This document shows positions 46,394-56,529 of a stretch of 64,000 bases of DNA, piece after piece. The stretch is from Enterococcus lactis (GTDB lineage Bacteria > Bacillota > Bacilli > Lactobacillales > Enterococcaceae): positions 1 through 64,000 of the forward strand of contig NZ_BNJW01000003.1 of NCBI RefSeq assembly GCF_015751045.1, written 5' to 3'. Below the pieces are notes generated by a model. The model was not told the origin of the DNA. It was given only the letters and a program-made list of their open reading frames with translations, and did no database searches. The position numbers were made by a program, and so were the translations under genes. Positions within the stretch are counted from its first letter, which is position 1, and every line of letters begins with the position of its first letter.

Positions 46394-47311
46394 TTATTCA
46401 GCCTCCTTCACGGTTTCTGGATTTGCTGTGTTTTTATTCAACAAAGGGAATCCTAATTTTTCGCGTTCTGCCACAAAGATTTTGGCTACAGCACGAGCCA
46501 TGTTGCGGATGCGAGAAAGATAACCGGCACGCTCTGTTACGGATACTGCACCGCGAGCATCTAATAAATTGAATGTATGGCTGCATTTCAAGATATAATC
46601 ATACGCTGGATGAACAAGATTTTCATCGATACAGCGTTTAGCTTCTTTTTCAAAACGATCAAAGTTGCTTAGTAACAAGTCTTGGTCACTTACTTCAAAA
46701 GAATATTTGGAATGTTCATATTCTGGTTGTTTGAAGATCTCGCCATATTTCACGCCATCAGCCCATTCTAAATCATAGACACTTTCAACTTCTTGGATAT
46801 AAGAAGCAAGACGTTCTAGTCCATAAGTGATCTCAGAAGTTACTGGTTTACAAGGCAGTCCACCAACTTGTTGGAAGTACGTGAATTGTGTGATTTCCAT
46901 TCCGTCAAGCCATACTTCCCAACCCACACCGGCACAGCCCATGGATGGGTTCTCCCAGTTGTCTTCAACAAAACGGATGTCATGTTCTAATGGATCGATT
47001 CCTAAAAGTCGCAAGCTTTCTAAATAAAGTTCTTGGATATTCTCAGGTGAAGGTTTCATCACGACTTGGAATTGATGATGCTGATACAAACGGTTTGGGT
47101 TTTCGCCATAACGTCCATCAGCTGGTCGGCGAGATGGCTCTACGTAAGCAGCATTCCATGGTTCTGGTCCGATTGCCCGTAAAAAGGTATATGGGCTCAT
47201 CGTACCTGCTCCTTTTTCTGTGTCATACGCTTGCATCAGCATGCAGCCGTTTGATGACCAAAATTTTTGTAATGTTAAAATCATATCTTGGACGGTCAAT
47301 TTTTTACTCAT
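46394..47311 (-). CDS. glyQ: glycyl-tRNA synthetase alpha subunit
   Basis: A 305-residue class II catalytic subunit. Motifs: [20 protein letters not shown] at the start, [19 protein letters not shown] for ATP and Gly binding, and [19 protein letters not shown]. The start taken is the ATG 8 bases after AAAGGGG; an upstream in-frame TTG would add six residues. A glycine T-box lies directly upstream. Confidence 0.97.
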   Translation of the reverse strand: MSKKLTVQDMILTLQKFWSSNGCMLMQAYDTEKGAGTMSPYTFLRAIGPEPWNAAYVEPSRRPADGRYGENPNRLYQHHQFQVVMKPSPENIQELYLESLRLLGIDPLEHDIRFVEDNWENPSMGCAGVGWEVWLDGMEITQFTYFQQVGGLPCKPVTSEITYGLERLASYIQEVESVYDLEWADGVKYGEIFKQPEYEHSKYSFEVSDQDLLLSNFDRFEKEAKRCIDENLVHPAYDYILKCSHTFNLLDARGAVSVTERAGYLSRIRNMARAVAKIFVAEREKLGFPLLNKNTANPETVKEAE

Positions 47312-47371
47312 CTGTTTTGCCCCTTTCAATTTTAAAGAGTTGCTGTCAAATAAGAATACAGGAAAGAAAAC

Positions 47372-47627
47372 GACAAAAAATCCCTATGTCTGATTACAGA
47401 CATAGGGACGAATAATTCGCGGTTCCACCCTACTTCCGAATAAAGATTCGGCAGCTTCATTTATCGTACTCGCAAGTGCCTCTTCAAAAATCGTTTGGGT
47501 CCGGCTCCCACTCTCCCGAACTCGCTAAACCACGTGTTTTTTACTGATCTTGGTCAATGTACGTATTCATTTTGCAGTTTTCTTGTTTCTATAATAGATC
47601 CTCTCAGTGAACGATCTATTTGATCTA
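47372..47627 (-). ncRNA. T-box riboswitch of glyQS (specifier GGC)
   Basis: The T-box sequence GGGTGGAACCGCG is at 47430-47418. The terminator stem (CCCTATGTCTG with CAGACATAGGG, 47378-47407) is followed by a T-run. In stem I, AGTA with AAAAA pairs opposite TTTTTGAAGAGGCA, putting GGC (47480-47478) in the specifier position for glycine. Uncharged tRNA-Gly should allow readthrough. Confidence 0.92.
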
Positions 47628-47633
47628 CGGTTA

Positions 47634-47663
47634 ATAATAGACGGAACTCCCTGTGTTTGTCAA
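47634..47663 (-). promoter_or_regulatory. glyQS promoter
   Basis: TTGACA (47663-47658), an 18-base spacer and TATTAT (47639-47634), just upstream of the T-box leader. Confidence 0.75.
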
Positions 47664-47696
47664 ATGGTTTTGATTTTTTGTTGTATGTTTCATTTA

Positions 47697-48509
47697 CTAT
47701 TCTTCTTTTTTAGGTAGATCTTTTTCAGACATGTCTTTCTCTGGCGTCTTTAATACGTGTGCCCAAGACTTCATTTGATCAATGAACTTTTTGCTTTTCA
47801 AATGGATACCGACATATTCATCATACAGCTGGTCGATGAGTTCACGGATTGCTTGTTTGGTTTCTTCTTTCAGATGGATTCCACTGATTTTATCATAAGA
47901 AATAGCTGAAAACATCCGAACGAAATAAACAGCTCGAGGATCTGCATGATAACGGTGATCATCCATCGACCAGTGTCTTTCGCATATCACACCACCATAT
48001 TTGGAAGAATAGTCAAATTTTCCTTTTGTTTCCCCACATACGACGCAGTGTGTCCAGATTGGTGCAATTCCGAAGCGTTGCAGTATTTGGACTTCAAAAA
48101 TATTCGTGATGATTTCTGCATCATCTCCTTGGTCCATCCGTTGCAGTGCTTGTTGCGTAAACTGGAACAAATGCGGGTCGTACTGATGATCTTCGATTGC
48201 CGCATCTACTAGATTCAATAAATATGTGCCATAGCCGCTCAAAAAGATGTCTTCTTGGATGTGTCGAAACGCATGGACATCTTTGACACTGCTTAAAAAT
48301 GACAGACCTTCACTTCGAAAATTCCCGATATAAACTGCTTCAGTAAAAGGGAGCAAAGCCGGAGCTAAGGGCTGATTTTGCCGATGGATCCCTTTGATAT
48401 AAAACATCATTTTGCCAGAAGATTCTGTAAAGATTTTGACTAATTTATCTTTTTCTTTGTAATTACGGCTAGATAAAATCAAGCCTTTTGATTCTGCAAG
48501 CTGGCTCAT
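47697..48509 (-). CDS. recO: DNA repair protein RecO
   Basis: A 270-residue recombination mediator that loads RecA with RecR at gaps. An N-terminal OB fold (residues 1-80) precedes a helical domain with a zinc site, CVVCGETKG and the later ICERH. The C-terminal 20 residues are charged and low-complexity (DMSEKDLPKKEE). Order era-recO-glyQS is standard in Firmicutes. Confidence 0.95.
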   Translation of the reverse strand: MSQLAESKGLILSSRNYKEKDKLVKIFTESSGKMMFYIKGIHRQNQPLAPALLPFTEAVYIGNFRSEGLSFLSSVKDVHAFRHIQEDIFLSGYGTYLLNLVDAAIEDHQYDPHLFQFTQQALQRMDQGDDAEIITNIFEVQILQRFGIAPIWTHCVVCGETKGKFDYSSKYGGVICERHWSMDDHRYHADPRAVYFVRMFSAISYDKISGIHLKEETKQAIRELIDQLYDEYVGIHLKSKKFIDQMKSWAHVLKTPEKDMSEKDLPKKEE

Positions 48510-48651
48510 ATTCTCCCTCCTAAAAAATAAATCTGGAAAAGCAGATTCTGCCGATCCAGATCATTTATGTTGCGATCTTCCGCAGCTTTTCTCAACACGC
48601 GGATTTTTATCCAGTTTATTTCTATACCTAACTTACAAGAAGCTCAGAATA

Positions 48652-49551
48652 TCAGTATTCGTCTTTTCGGTAGCCGAAGTCTTGCAGATAGACTTTTTTG
48701 TCTCGCCAGTCTTTTTGAACTTTGACCCAAAGTTCTAGAAAGACTTTGTCTCCTAAAAGATTTTCGATATCCTTTCTTGCTTTCGTTCCTACTTGCTTCA
48801 GCATTTTTCCGCCTTTGCCGATAATGATTCCTTTTTGGCTATCTCTTTCGACAATAATCGTAGCCTGGATATGGATTTTATCATTCTCGTTTCGCTTCAT
48901 CGAATCAACAACGACTGCGACAGAATGAGGCACTTCGTCTCGTGTTAAAAACAAGACTTTCTCACGGATCAATTCAGAAACGATGAAGTATTCAGGATGA
49001 TCAGTCACTTGATCATCTGGAAAATATTGTGGGCCCTCTGGCATTTCACTGACTAATACATCCATCAAACGTTCGACGTTGTTTCCTTCTGCAGCAGAGA
49101 TTGGAATCACTTGTGCAAAGGGCATCTGCGTTGAATAATCTTCAATGATTCCCAACAACTCGTCTGGATGGATTTTATCGATTTTATTGATAATCAGATA
49201 AACAGGAGAATGCACGTTTTTTAGACGTTCAATAATAAAATCGTCTCCCCGACCGCGTTTTTGATCAGCGCTGATCATAAATAAGACCGCGTCCACTTCT
49301 TTCAACGCACTGTAAGCTGCTTCTACCATAAAATCTCCTAAACGATGCTTTGGTTTATGGATTCCTGGTGTGTCAATAAAAATCAACTGAGCTTCTGGTG
49401 TAGTATATACTCCTTGGATTTTATTTCTAGTTGTCTGTGCCTTATCACTCATGATGGCAATTTTTTGACCCACGATTCGATTCAATAAAGTGGATTTTCC
49501 TACATTCGGGCGGCCGACGATTGCGACAAACCCTGATTTATGTTCTGGCAT
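48652..49551 (-). CDS. era: GTPase Era
   Basis: A 299-residue ribosome-assembly GTPase that binds the 3' end of 16S rRNA. G1 [13 protein letters not shown]3 DTPG, G4 NKID, then a C-terminal KH domain ([21 protein letters not shown]). It lies between dgkA and recO; the cytidine deaminase gene often found between dgkA and era in Bacillus is absent here. Confidence 0.97.
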   Translation of the reverse strand: MPEHKSGFVAIVGRPNVGKSTLLNRIVGQKIAIMSDKAQTTRNKIQGVYTTPEAQLIFIDTPGIHKPKHRLGDFMVEAAYSALKEVDAVLFMISADQKRGRGDDFIIERLKNVHSPVYLIINKIDKIHPDELLGIIEDYSTQMPFAQVIPISAAEGNNVERLMDVLVSEMPEGPQYFPDDQVTDHPEYFIVSELIREKVLFLTRDEVPHSVAVVVDSMKRNENDKIHIQATIIVERDSQKGIIIGKGGKMLKQVGTKARKDIENLLGDKVFLELWVKVQKDWRDKKVYLQDFGYRKDEY

Positions 49552-49565
49552 ATACGTTCTCCTTT

Positions 49566-49967
49566 TTAATTAAACAACAAATGATATATTTTAGGGACAA
49601 ATAAAATCAACCCAACGATAACGGCAAAACAAGCGGTCACTAAAACTGCTCCAGCTGCCATATCTTTGATTTTTTTCCCAATCGGATGAAAATGAAAATC
49701 CGTAAACATGTCCACGACATTTTCAAAAACAGTATTGATGATCTCTACTATCCATACGAGAAAAACAGCTAAAAGCAGCCATAACCATTCTATCCGATCA
49801 AGTTGGAAAATCACGCCCATAAACAAAGCGAGGATTCCGAACGCAACATGTTTCCTCATGTTGCGTTCTTCCTCAAAAACGGTTTTGACTCCTTGGACGG
49901 CAAATTCCACGGACATCAGGAAATGTTTGTTTTTCTCTACGTTTTTATCTTTTAAGTCCATAGGCAT
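49566..49967 (-). CDS. dgkA: diacylglycerol/undecaprenol kinase family protein
   Basis: A 133-residue membrane kinase with three helices and the family motif [16 protein letters not shown]. In Gram-positive bacteria this family phosphorylates undecaprenol to recover the wall lipid carrier. Its start overlaps ybeY by 23 bases in a different frame; a GTG or Met further in is possible, since the first ~20 residues ([18 protein letters not shown]) are not conserved. Confidence 0.9.
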   Translation of the reverse strand: MPMDLKDKNVEKNKHFLMSVEFAVQGVKTVFEEERNMRKHVAFGILALFMGVIFQLDRIEWLWLLLAVFLVWIVEIINTVFENVVDMFTDFHFHPIGKKIKDMAAGAVLVTACFAVIVGLILFVPKIYHLLFN

Positions 49968-50421
49968 CTAAGATCTCTTTCTGTAAACCAAACATTTCTT
50001 TCTCATCCTCTGGTGTCATATGGTCATACCCGTTGATATGCAAGAATCCATGAACCGCTAAAAAGCCAAGTTCCCGATCATACGAATGGCCGTAAGCTTC
50101 TGCTTGCTCTGCAGCACGTTCAGTAGAGATCATGATGTCTCCCAGTACACGAGGTAATGGATTCTCTCCATCTTCAAAAATCACTGGGATTTCGTCTTCG
50201 CCCTCTTCTTCCAAGGCAAAACTGATGACGTCTGTCGGTGCATCTTTTCCACGGTAATCACGATTGATTACTTGGATTGCTGCGTTGTCCATGAAAGTAA
50301 CAGACATTTCTGTTTCTTCTGGCAACTCTAAATATGATGCTGCAAATTGCAACAAGTCGTCGATTTCTTTCATTTTCTCTTCTGATACTTGGTTTGTTTC
50401 ATCCATGAAAGTAATATCCAT
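49945..50421 (-). CDS. ybeY: endoribonuclease YbeY
   Basis: A 158-residue zinc enzyme needed for 16S rRNA 3'-end maturation and ribosome quality control. The metal-binding H-x3-H-x5-H motif is present (HGFLHINGYDH), as is the conserved Arg in NRDYRGKDAPTDVISFA. It overlaps dgkA and follows pgpH, the normal order phoH-pgpH-ybeY. Confidence 0.96.
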   Translation of the reverse strand: MDITFMDETNQVSEEKMKEIDDLLQFAASYLELPEETEMSVTFMDNAAIQVINRDYRGKDAPTDVISFALEEEGEDEIPVIFEDGENPLPRVLGDIMISTERAAEQAEAYGHSYDRELGFLAVHGFLHINGYDHMTPEDEKEMFGLQKEILDAYGLKR

Positions 50422-50449
50422 TATACATCGCTTCTTTCTATTCTTCTTG

Positions 50450-52642
50450 CTATTCTTCTTGTTCTTCTTTTATCTTCTCAACTTCCGATTTCATTTTAGG
50501 ATATTTGATCCGAGAATGGAAGGTACTGCTTAAACCGCTGATCAATGATTTTTCTACTTTACGGATTTCTTTTAACGTCAATCCACTGTCGTCCAATTGT
50601 CCATCGGAAATACGCTCTTCTATAAGATTATGGACAAAACTTTCGATTTTTTCGCTCGTTGGATGGTCCATTGCCCGTACTGCCGCTTCACAACTGTCAG
50701 CTATATTGACGATTCCTGCTTCACGGCTTTGAGGTTTTGGTCCAGGATAACGGAATTGCTCTTCCGTGACTTCCGGGTTGCGTTCCTTTGCCTTAACGTA
50801 GAAATAACGCATCAGCGTGGTTCCATGATGCTGTCTGCAAATATCGATCACCATTTGCGGCATATTATAATCTTCCAATATTTTGGCACCATCTGTCACA
50901 TGTCCAAAGATAATATGTTTACTGTCTTCTGGCAATAAGAAATTGTGCGGATTTTCCGCTCCTGAAGGCAAGTTCTCAACGAAAAAGCTGGCGTGTTTGA
51001 TCTTGCCGATATCATGATAATAGCAAGCTACTCGAGTTAGTAAAGAACGTCCACCGATTTCTGCTACAGCATTAGCACTTAGATTGGCTACCATCATGCT
51101 ATGGTGATACGTACCTGGTGCTTCTTCCAGCAACTGTTTCAATAAAGGATGATTAGGATTGCTGAGTTCATTTAATACGATCACACTATCATCATTGACC
51201 ATCAATTCAATATAGGGGTGCAGACCTATCGTCAGCAAGAATGAGAACAATGCACCTGTGAATCCGCAGACTAGCGTTAACCAAGTCGTTGCATCCCCAA
51301 AGCTCATTCCTTGGTAGATAATCAAAATGACATCCATCATCACAGGAAAAATAATGACCCACATAGCAGCGGATAACCCTTGTTCTGAGATCCGTTTGCG
51401 TCTGACGATCGTTGCCATGAGACCAGAAAATACATAGGACATCAAAATAACTGTCAGAAAGTTCGTGCCAATCGAATCATAAAAAATGAAAAGTGCGGAT
51501 ACTGCTTGGAAAATACCAGCCATGATCCCTGCTCTTCGATTCAAGAAAAAGCTTAAAACAAGTGGAGCAAAAGCCGCGGGGTAAAACAGCGGAATATAAG
51601 CAGCTTGTTCTGTTTGGAAGAGTTGGAAAAATTTCATTAGTACGACGCTGACTGACATTGCTGTCACGTAGAAAAGTACGTATTTTGTTCTTTCTCCTGC
51701 ATTTTGAAATTGGAGTGAATTATAAATCAGTACACCGATTTGAAGCAAAACAGCTAAAACCATGGCAATGAGTGGGAAAATCGAAGTCGTTTGATTCGTC
51801 AATCCTAGTAATTCCAATTTTTTCATCGCTGAAGCATCAATTTGATTTCCTTCGCGAACAATGATTTCTCCTTGGAAGATCATCACTGGTTGTACAGCTT
51901 CTCGTGCAGATTGTTTTAATTCTTCTGTCTTTTTCTCATTCAATACATCATTGACTACAATGCCTTGATCCACTAAGTAGCGAATCATTTGTTGCTGCTC
52001 TGTTGTGACATTCAAATATTGAATCTGATCTTCTGCTTCTTGTTTAAAAGCTTCCAATTCGCTTTCACGAACTTGTTTACTCATCTGTTCGTCAATGAGC
52101 TTCAAACTTTCATCCCTAACCGTGTGAATTTCCGTTTCAGTCATTTCAAATATCGTCGAATAAAAATTGTTCGGCAGTTTTTGGTAAAACGCAACGTTTT
52201 CTGCATTCACGTTTTCAAAATTTTTCTTCAGTGTAGCAATCCGCTCTTCTGTAGTAGGTTTCGGGATATTTTCATCTTCCTTCGCCTTATCTACCTTGTC
52301 ATTATAAGATTTGTTGATGGTATCATTCGTCTTATCGATCAATTCGAATAATTGCTTGATCCGATTGTTCTGGTCATCTGCCAGATCTTTTTGATAAGTA
52401 TATTCTGGAGTCACTGCTTCTGCTGCCAGTTTTCTTCTTTGTTCGGTTTCTTCCGTGTTCTCGATCGTTTTATTCGCACGGATACTCTCTTCTGCTACTT
52501 GGCCTTCTCTAAAATCATTGGCCTTTTGTTTGACACTACTAAATGTAACGCCGCAGACAATGATAAAAAACAAGAACAGAAGGAAAGGCAATGCTGCCTT
52601 TCCGAGTTTTTCTTGTAGTTTCTGCAGTGTTTTATTCAACAT
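50450..52642 (-). CDS. pgpH: PgpH-type 7TM-HD cyclic-di-AMP phosphodiesterase
   Basis: A 730-residue membrane protein. One N-terminal helix, an extracellular helical domain (about residues 35-270, rich in Glu/Lys/Gln), seven membrane helices (about 280-470), then a cytoplasmic HD domain with HHSMMVANL, CYYHDIGK and HHGTT. In Listeria PgpH cleaves c-di-AMP to pApA. It would help set c-di-AMP levels and potassium and osmotic balance here. Confidence 0.93.
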   Translation of the reverse strand: MLNKTLQKLQEKLGKAALPFLLFLFFIIVCGVTFSSVKQKANDFREGQVAEESIRANKTIENTEETEQRRKLAAEAVTPEYTYQKDLADDQNNRIKQLFELIDKTNDTINKSYNDKVDKAKEDENIPKPTTEERIATLKKNFENVNAENVAFYQKLPNNFYSTIFEMTETEIHTVRDESLKLIDEQMSKQVRESELEAFKQEAEDQIQYLNVTTEQQQMIRYLVDQGIVVNDVLNEKKTEELKQSAREAVQPVMIFQGEIIVREGNQIDASAMKKLELLGLTNQTTSIFPLIAMVLAVLLQIGVLIYNSLQFQNAGERTKYVLFYVTAMSVSVVLMKFFQLFQTEQAAYIPLFYPAAFAPLVLSFFLNRRAGIMAGIFQAVSALFIFYDSIGTNFLTVILMSYVFSGLMATIVRRKRISEQGLSAAMWVIIFPVMMDVILIIYQGMSFGDATTWLTLVCGFTGALFSFLLTIGLHPYIELMVNDDSVIVLNELSNPNHPLLKQLLEEAPGTYHHSMMVANLSANAVAEIGGRSLLTRVACYYHDIGKIKHASFFVENLPSGAENPHNFLLPEDSKHIIFGHVTDGAKILEDYNMPQMVIDICRQHHGTTLMRYFYVKAKERNPEVTEEQFRYPGPKPQSREAGIVNIADSCEAAVRAMDHPTSEKIESFVHNLIEERISDGQLDDSGLTLKEIRKVEKSLISGLSSTFHSRIKYPKMKSEVEKIKEEQEE

Positions 52643-52665
52643 GTGCTTATCCTCCTAAGCAAAGC

Positions 52666-53637
52666 TTATTCTTGATGAAGATCCGCCTTTTCATAAGCTT
52701 TGATGATTTCGGCAACTACAGGGTGCCGAACAACGTCACTTGCTTCAAAATTAACAAAATCGATTTTTTTGATTTGCTTTAGTGTTCGTTCTGCATGAAC
52801 AAGACCACTTGTCGTCCCTCGAGGCAAGTCTATCTGACTTGTATCCCCATTGACAATCATTTTTGATTGATAACCGAGACGGGTCAAGAACATTTTCATC
52901 TGAGCGACTGTCGTGTTTTGTGCTTCGTCCAAGATAACGAATGCATCATCCAATGTCCGCCCCCGCATGTAAGCTAAAGGTGCGATTTCGATCACGCCTC
53001 GTTCCATCAATCGGTTCGTATGATCCAATCCAAAAATTTGGTATAAAGCATCATAAACAGGCCGCAGATAAGGATCCACTTTTTCTTTCAGATCCCCGGG
53101 TAGAAAGCCTAGGTTTTCCCCTGCCTCCACAGCGGGCCGTGTCAAAATGATTTTTTGCACTTCGCCTTTTTTTAAGGCAGCAATTGCTAATACTACGGCA
53201 AGAAACGTTTTCCCTGTTCCGGCTGGCCCTACACCAAATACGATGTCATGTTTGGCTACCGATTCAACGTATTTCTTTTGACCGCTGTTTTTTACCCGTA
53301 TAGGTTTTCCATTACGGTCTTTGACGATCTCTTCCTCATACATCTCAACAAAATAATCTAATGTACCTTTTTGCCCCATTTTCAGTGCCGTCACAACATC
53401 TGGTGTACTTACGTGGATTCCTCGTTTGATCAATTCCTGTAATGTCCGAATGACTGAGGCAGCCAAGGAAATCTGGGATTGTTCACCAATGATCTGAATG
53501 ATTTCTCCACGTGTATGGATGGTTGTTTCCGTTGTTTCCTCGATCAGTTTTATATGCTTGTCGTGTGCACCTAAAAGCATGCTGACATCATCAGCAGCTG
53601 TCAATCTAATCTCTAAAGAACTAGACTCTTCCGTCAA
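52666..53637 (-). CDS. phoH: PhoH-family ATPase
   Basis: A 323-residue P-loop protein. An N-terminal KH-like region (residues 1-110) precedes the ATPase core with GPAGTGKTFLAV (Walker A) and VILDEAQN (Walker B). The family is tied to RNA metabolism; it lies next to pgpH and ybeY in most bacteria and is often named YbeZ/PhoH. It heads this block. Confidence 0.92.
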   Translation of the reverse strand: MTEESSSLEIRLTAADDVSMLLGAHDKHIKLIEETTETTIHTRGEIIQIIGEQSQISLAASVIRTLQELIKRGIHVSTPDVVTALKMGQKGTLDYFVEMYEEEIVKDRNGKPIRVKNSGQKKYVESVAKHDIVFGVGPAGTGKTFLAVVLAIAALKKGEVQKIILTRPAVEAGENLGFLPGDLKEKVDPYLRPVYDALYQIFGLDHTNRLMERGVIEIAPLAYMRGRTLDDAFVILDEAQNTTVAQMKMFLTRLGYQSKMIVNGDTSQIDLPRGTTSGLVHAERTLKQIKKIDFVNFEASDVVRHPVVAEIIKAYEKADLHQE

Positions 53638-53923
53638 AAATAGACATCCCCTTTTTTTCGATTCATTCTTTCCTATTTTACCATACTCAGAAGAAACTAT
53701 ATAGCAAATAAGAAAAGGTTGTAAAAGAGTCGCTTAACCATACGTACCAAGAAACGTTAAAAAATAGCCGTTTTTCATTCGCTAAAGGTCTCGTTTTGAT
53801 AAAAAGAATCTGAGAATGTAAGTTATATGAAAGTGGAGAACAAAATATTCCGTTTCATTCAGCAGGTATTCTCTAGGTATTTTTCTTGTTTCAAAAAAAG
53901 AAAACAAAATAGTTAAAATATTC
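53638..53923. other. intergenic region between phoH and the brnQ promoter
   Basis: About 290 bases containing the divergent phoH and brnQ promoters. A short stretch near 53713 (AAGGTTGTAAAAGAG) weakly resembles the start of the 3'-UTR repeats but no second half follows. No gene is seen. Confidence 0.4.
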
Positions 53924-53952
53924 TTGCATTTCAAAAAAAACAGGTGTATTAT
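53924..53952 (+). promoter_or_regulatory. brnQ promoter
   Basis: TTGCAT, a 17-base spacer and TATTAT (53947-53952), directly before the T-box leader. Confidence 0.65.
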
Positions 53953-53958
53953 TACGTC

Positions 53959-54240
53959 AACAAATAAACATACAGCAAAGCGTCGAGGAAAACAGTAGGC
54001 TATTCAACGATTTATTCCCAGTGAGTCATGTAAGTGAGAAATGACAATAAATCGAATAGACGAACATCATTTCCGAGTCAATGTCGAAAACGTAGATCAT
54101 TGTGGCTGCCTCCATTATCAGGCTAGCGGATAACTTTATCAAAAAGCGTCCGTGAATGAAGAAGCTTTTTTAAGCGAAAAAAGGTGGTACCGTTCTAGAA
54201 TCTAGAGCCCTTTTCCCAAGTGGAAAAGGGCTTTTTTTTA
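53959..54240 (+). ncRNA. T-box riboswitch of brnQ (specifier ATC, isoleucine)
   Basis: The T-box sequence AAGGTGGTACCG is at 54181-54192. The terminator stem AGCCCTTTTCC with GGAAAAGGGCT (54206-54231) is followed by eight T. In stem I, GGAAA pairs with TTTCC and AGTA faces GAACATCA, which puts ATC (54066-54068) in the specifier position. Ile fits a branched-chain amino-acid transporter. Confidence 0.88.
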
Positions 54241-54344
54241 TATTTTAAGGTGGTGGTTTTCATGGAATCTGATATTAGTGGCATTACTAATTGCTGCAAC
54301 GTCTATATCGTCAATCAAAATGATAATTATTGGAGGAAAAATTT

Positions 54345-55724
54345 ATGGAAGAAACAAAAACTTATTCATGGAAACAACTATTGATGGTCAGTTCACTTAT
54401 CTTCGGGATGTTCTTCGGGTCAGGTAATCTAATCTTTCCTGTCCACTTAGGTCAAATGGCTGGCGCAAACTGGGTCAGTGCTGGCGTAGGATTTGCCATC
54501 TCAGGCGCTCTTTTCCCATTACTAGCTATCTTAGCTGTAGTAGTGACAAAAAGTGATGGTCTGTATGACTTAGCTAAACCTGTCGGAAAATGGTATGCTG
54601 CCTTGTTCTTAATCCTTGTTCATTTGACGATCGGACCATTTTTCGGTACACCACGGACAGCTGCTACTGCTTTTGAAATGGCTGCTAAACCATTTTTGCC
54701 TGAAAAATATAATTCATTAGGTATGTTTTTATTCTCTGCTCTTTTCTTTTTACTTGCTTATTTCCTTACTGTCCATCCCACACGGTTGGTCAAATACGTC
54801 GGAAAGTATCTAAACTCCTTGTTTCTTGCATTATTAGCAATCATTTTTGTCGTTTCTTTATTCCACCCAATGGGAAATCTAAATCAATCTGCTGCAGATA
54901 CTTACCAAACAAACGCTTTAACAAATGGTGTCCTAGAAGGTTATAACACGGTTGATGCAGTAGCCTTGCTTGCCTTAAGTGTCACTTTTGTCCATGCAGT
55001 CCGTGACCTTGGTTTCAAAGATAAAAAAGTCACAGAATTAACAGCAAAAGCTGGTAGCCTGAGCGTTGCGCTAGAAGTCATGATCTATTTTGGTCTTGTT
55101 CTTCTCGGTGCGATGAGTTTGAATAAGATGTCTTTATCAGAAAATGGCGGAACTGCACTTTCTCAGATCACTAATTTTTATTTAGGTAACTTCGGCGCTA
55201 GCTTCTTAGGAGTGATGGTCACATTAGGTGTCTTCACTACCGCTATGGGACTCGTTGTTTCTTTTGCACAAGATTTCCATAAACTGTTCCCTAAAGTCAG
55301 TTATATGACATGGCTGCGGTTAACGACTTTCGTCTCTTTTGTCGTTGCAAATGCTGGTTTGGACAATATCATCCAATGGTCTTTACCAGTATTGATGCTT
55401 TTGTATCCATTGTCGCTTGCGTTGATCTTGCTTTCCTTAACAGCAAAATTTTTCCAAAAGACACCATTTGTCTATCAAGTAACGATGTTGTTTGCTGCTG
55501 TTCCCGCCGTATTGGATATGCTGGCAAATTCGCCTGCTTTAGTGAGTCAACAAAGAGTTGTAGCAAGCATGCTCGAATTTTATCATCATCACGTTCCTTT
55601 TGCTGCATTAGGACTTGGCTGGATGGTCCCAACGTTACTTGGTTACGCTGGCAGCTTACTCTTCTATTACGCCTATCGCCTATCAGGGTACAAACAAGAA
55701 GCAAATGAACTACCAGAAGAATAA
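54345..55724 (+). CDS. brnQ: branched-chain amino-acid transporter BrnQ (LIVCS family)
   Basis: A 459-residue sodium- or proton-coupled importer of Leu, Ile and Val with 12 membrane segments. The family start GMFFGSGNLIFPVHLG is present, and HLTIGPFFGTPRTAATAFE is typical of the fourth to fifth segments. The ATG chosen has TTGGAGG 8 bases upstream; a TTG five codons earlier is the only longer option. An Ile T-box controls it, so it should be induced when isoleucine is scarce. Confidence 0.95.
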   Translation: MEETKTYSWKQLLMVSSLIFGMFFGSGNLIFPVHLGQMAGANWVSAGVGFAISGALFPLLAILAVVVTKSDGLYDLAKPVGKWYAALFLILVHLTIGPFFGTPRTAATAFEMAAKPFLPEKYNSLGMFLFSALFFLLAYFLTVHPTRLVKYVGKYLNSLFLALLAIIFVVSLFHPMGNLNQSAADTYQTNALTNGVLEGYNTVDAVALLALSVTFVHAVRDLGFKDKKVTELTAKAGSLSVALEVMIYFGLVLLGAMSLNKMSLSENGGTALSQITNFYLGNFGASFLGVMVTLGVFTTAMGLVVSFAQDFHKLFPKVSYMTWLRLTTFVSFVVANAGLDNIIQWSLPVLMLLYPLSLALILLSLTAKFFQKTPFVYQVTMLFAAVPAVLDMLANSPALVSQQRVVASMLEFYHHHVPFAALGLGWMVPTLLGYAGSLLFYYAYRLSGYKQEANELPEE

Positions 55725-55774
55725 CCAGATCAAACACAATTTAACATAAGAAATATTAAACAGGAAAAAACCAG

Positions 55775-55818
55775 CTAGATGAAAGAATCCTATTCTTTCG
55801 TCTAGCTATTTTTTAGAT
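55775..55818 (+). terminator. terminator of brnQ
   Basis: AGCTAGATGAAAGAAT pairs with ATTCTTTCGTCTAGCT (one G-T mismatch pair) and is followed by six T. Confidence 0.85.
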
Positions 55819-55834
55819 TTCTTTTTTACGAGCA

Positions 55835-55869
55835 CAAAAAAACTGCGGACAATGATTGTCCGCAGTTTA
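55835..55869 (-). terminator. terminator of the yqeY-like gene
   Basis: AAACTGCGGACAAT pairs with ATTGTCCGCAGTTT. Seven T follow on the minus strand, 11 bases past the stop. Confidence 0.88.
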
Positions 55870-55879
55870 AATGATAAAA

Positions 55880-56326
55880 TTAAGATTGTAATAGTTCTTT
55901 CACAATGGCATTTACTTGGTTTCCATCTGCTTTTCCTTTGACTTTAGGCATGATCGCACCCATGACTTTGCCAAATTCTTTCATTGATGAAGCACCAGTT
56001 TGTGTGATTGCTTCTTGAACAAGTTGTCGAATTTCTTCGTCGGAAAGTTGTTCCGGCATGTATTTTTCGACTATCACAATTTCACTTTTTACTTTTTCAG
56101 CTAAATCGTCACGTCCTGCTTCTTCAAACTCATGCAAAGAATCACGTCGCTGTTTCATTTCGCGAGACAACACCGTTAATTCTTCTTCTTCTGTCAAGTC
56201 GTGACCTTCTTTAATCTGCTCGTTTTGTATAGATGACTTGATCATTCGGATGACTTGTAAAGATTCCTTATCTTTCGCTTTCATCGCTGTTTTCATGTCA
56301 TCGTTTAATCTACTTAGTAGTGACAC
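55880..56326 (-). CDS. YqeY/GatB-tail domain protein
   Basis: A 148-residue helical protein consisting of the tRNA-binding YqeY domain also found at the C-terminus of GatB. Motifs [16 protein letters not shown]-like ([18 protein letters not shown]) and [17 protein letters not shown] mark the family. It may assist tRNA-dependent amidation, but the role is unproven. It directly follows rpsU, the conserved Firmicute pair. Confidence 0.92.
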   Translation of the reverse strand: MSLLSRLNDDMKTAMKAKDKESLQVIRMIKSSIQNEQIKEGHDLTEEEELTVLSREMKQRRDSLHEFEEAGRDDLAEKVKSEIVIVEKYMPEQLSDEEIRQLVQEAITQTGASSMKEFGKVMGAIMPKVKGKADGNQVNAIVKELLQS

Positions 56327-56352
56327 ACTACCAACTCCAATTCATCACAGAA

Positions 56353-56529
56353 CTAGAATTTTTTGCGTTTTCTAGCTGCTTCAGATTTTTTCTTGCGTCT
56401 TACACTTGGTTTTTCGTAGAATTCACGTTTACGAGATTCTTGTAAAGTACCCGCTTTTGACACGGAACGTTTGAAGCGACGAAGAGCATCGTCAAGTGAT
56501 TCGTTTTTGCGAACGACTGTTTTTGACAT
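56353..56529 (-). CDS. rpsU: 30S ribosomal protein S21
   Basis: A 58-residue, very basic protein of the small subunit, needed for start-site pairing. It begins [20 protein letters not shown] and ends in a Lys/Arg-rich tail ([15 protein letters not shown]), the standard S21 form. GGAGGGAGG lies 8 bases before the ATG. It is co-transcribed with the YqeY gene 26 bases downstream. Confidence 0.97.
   Translation of the reverse strand: MSKTVVRKNESLDDALRRFKRSVSKAGTLQESRKREFYEKPSVRRKKKSEAARKRKKF

Noticed and set aside
53700-53760. Possible degenerate copy of the 3'-UTR repeat
   Set aside because: Only about 12 bases resemble the start of a unit, and it sits upstream of phoH rather than after a stop codon.
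9891-55738. A 15-base string (AACCAGATCAAACAC) shared near 9891 and 55724
   Set aside because: At 9.9 kb it is one arm of a terminator; at 55.7 kb it lies after brnQ without a partner arm. Similarity does not extend, so chance is likely.
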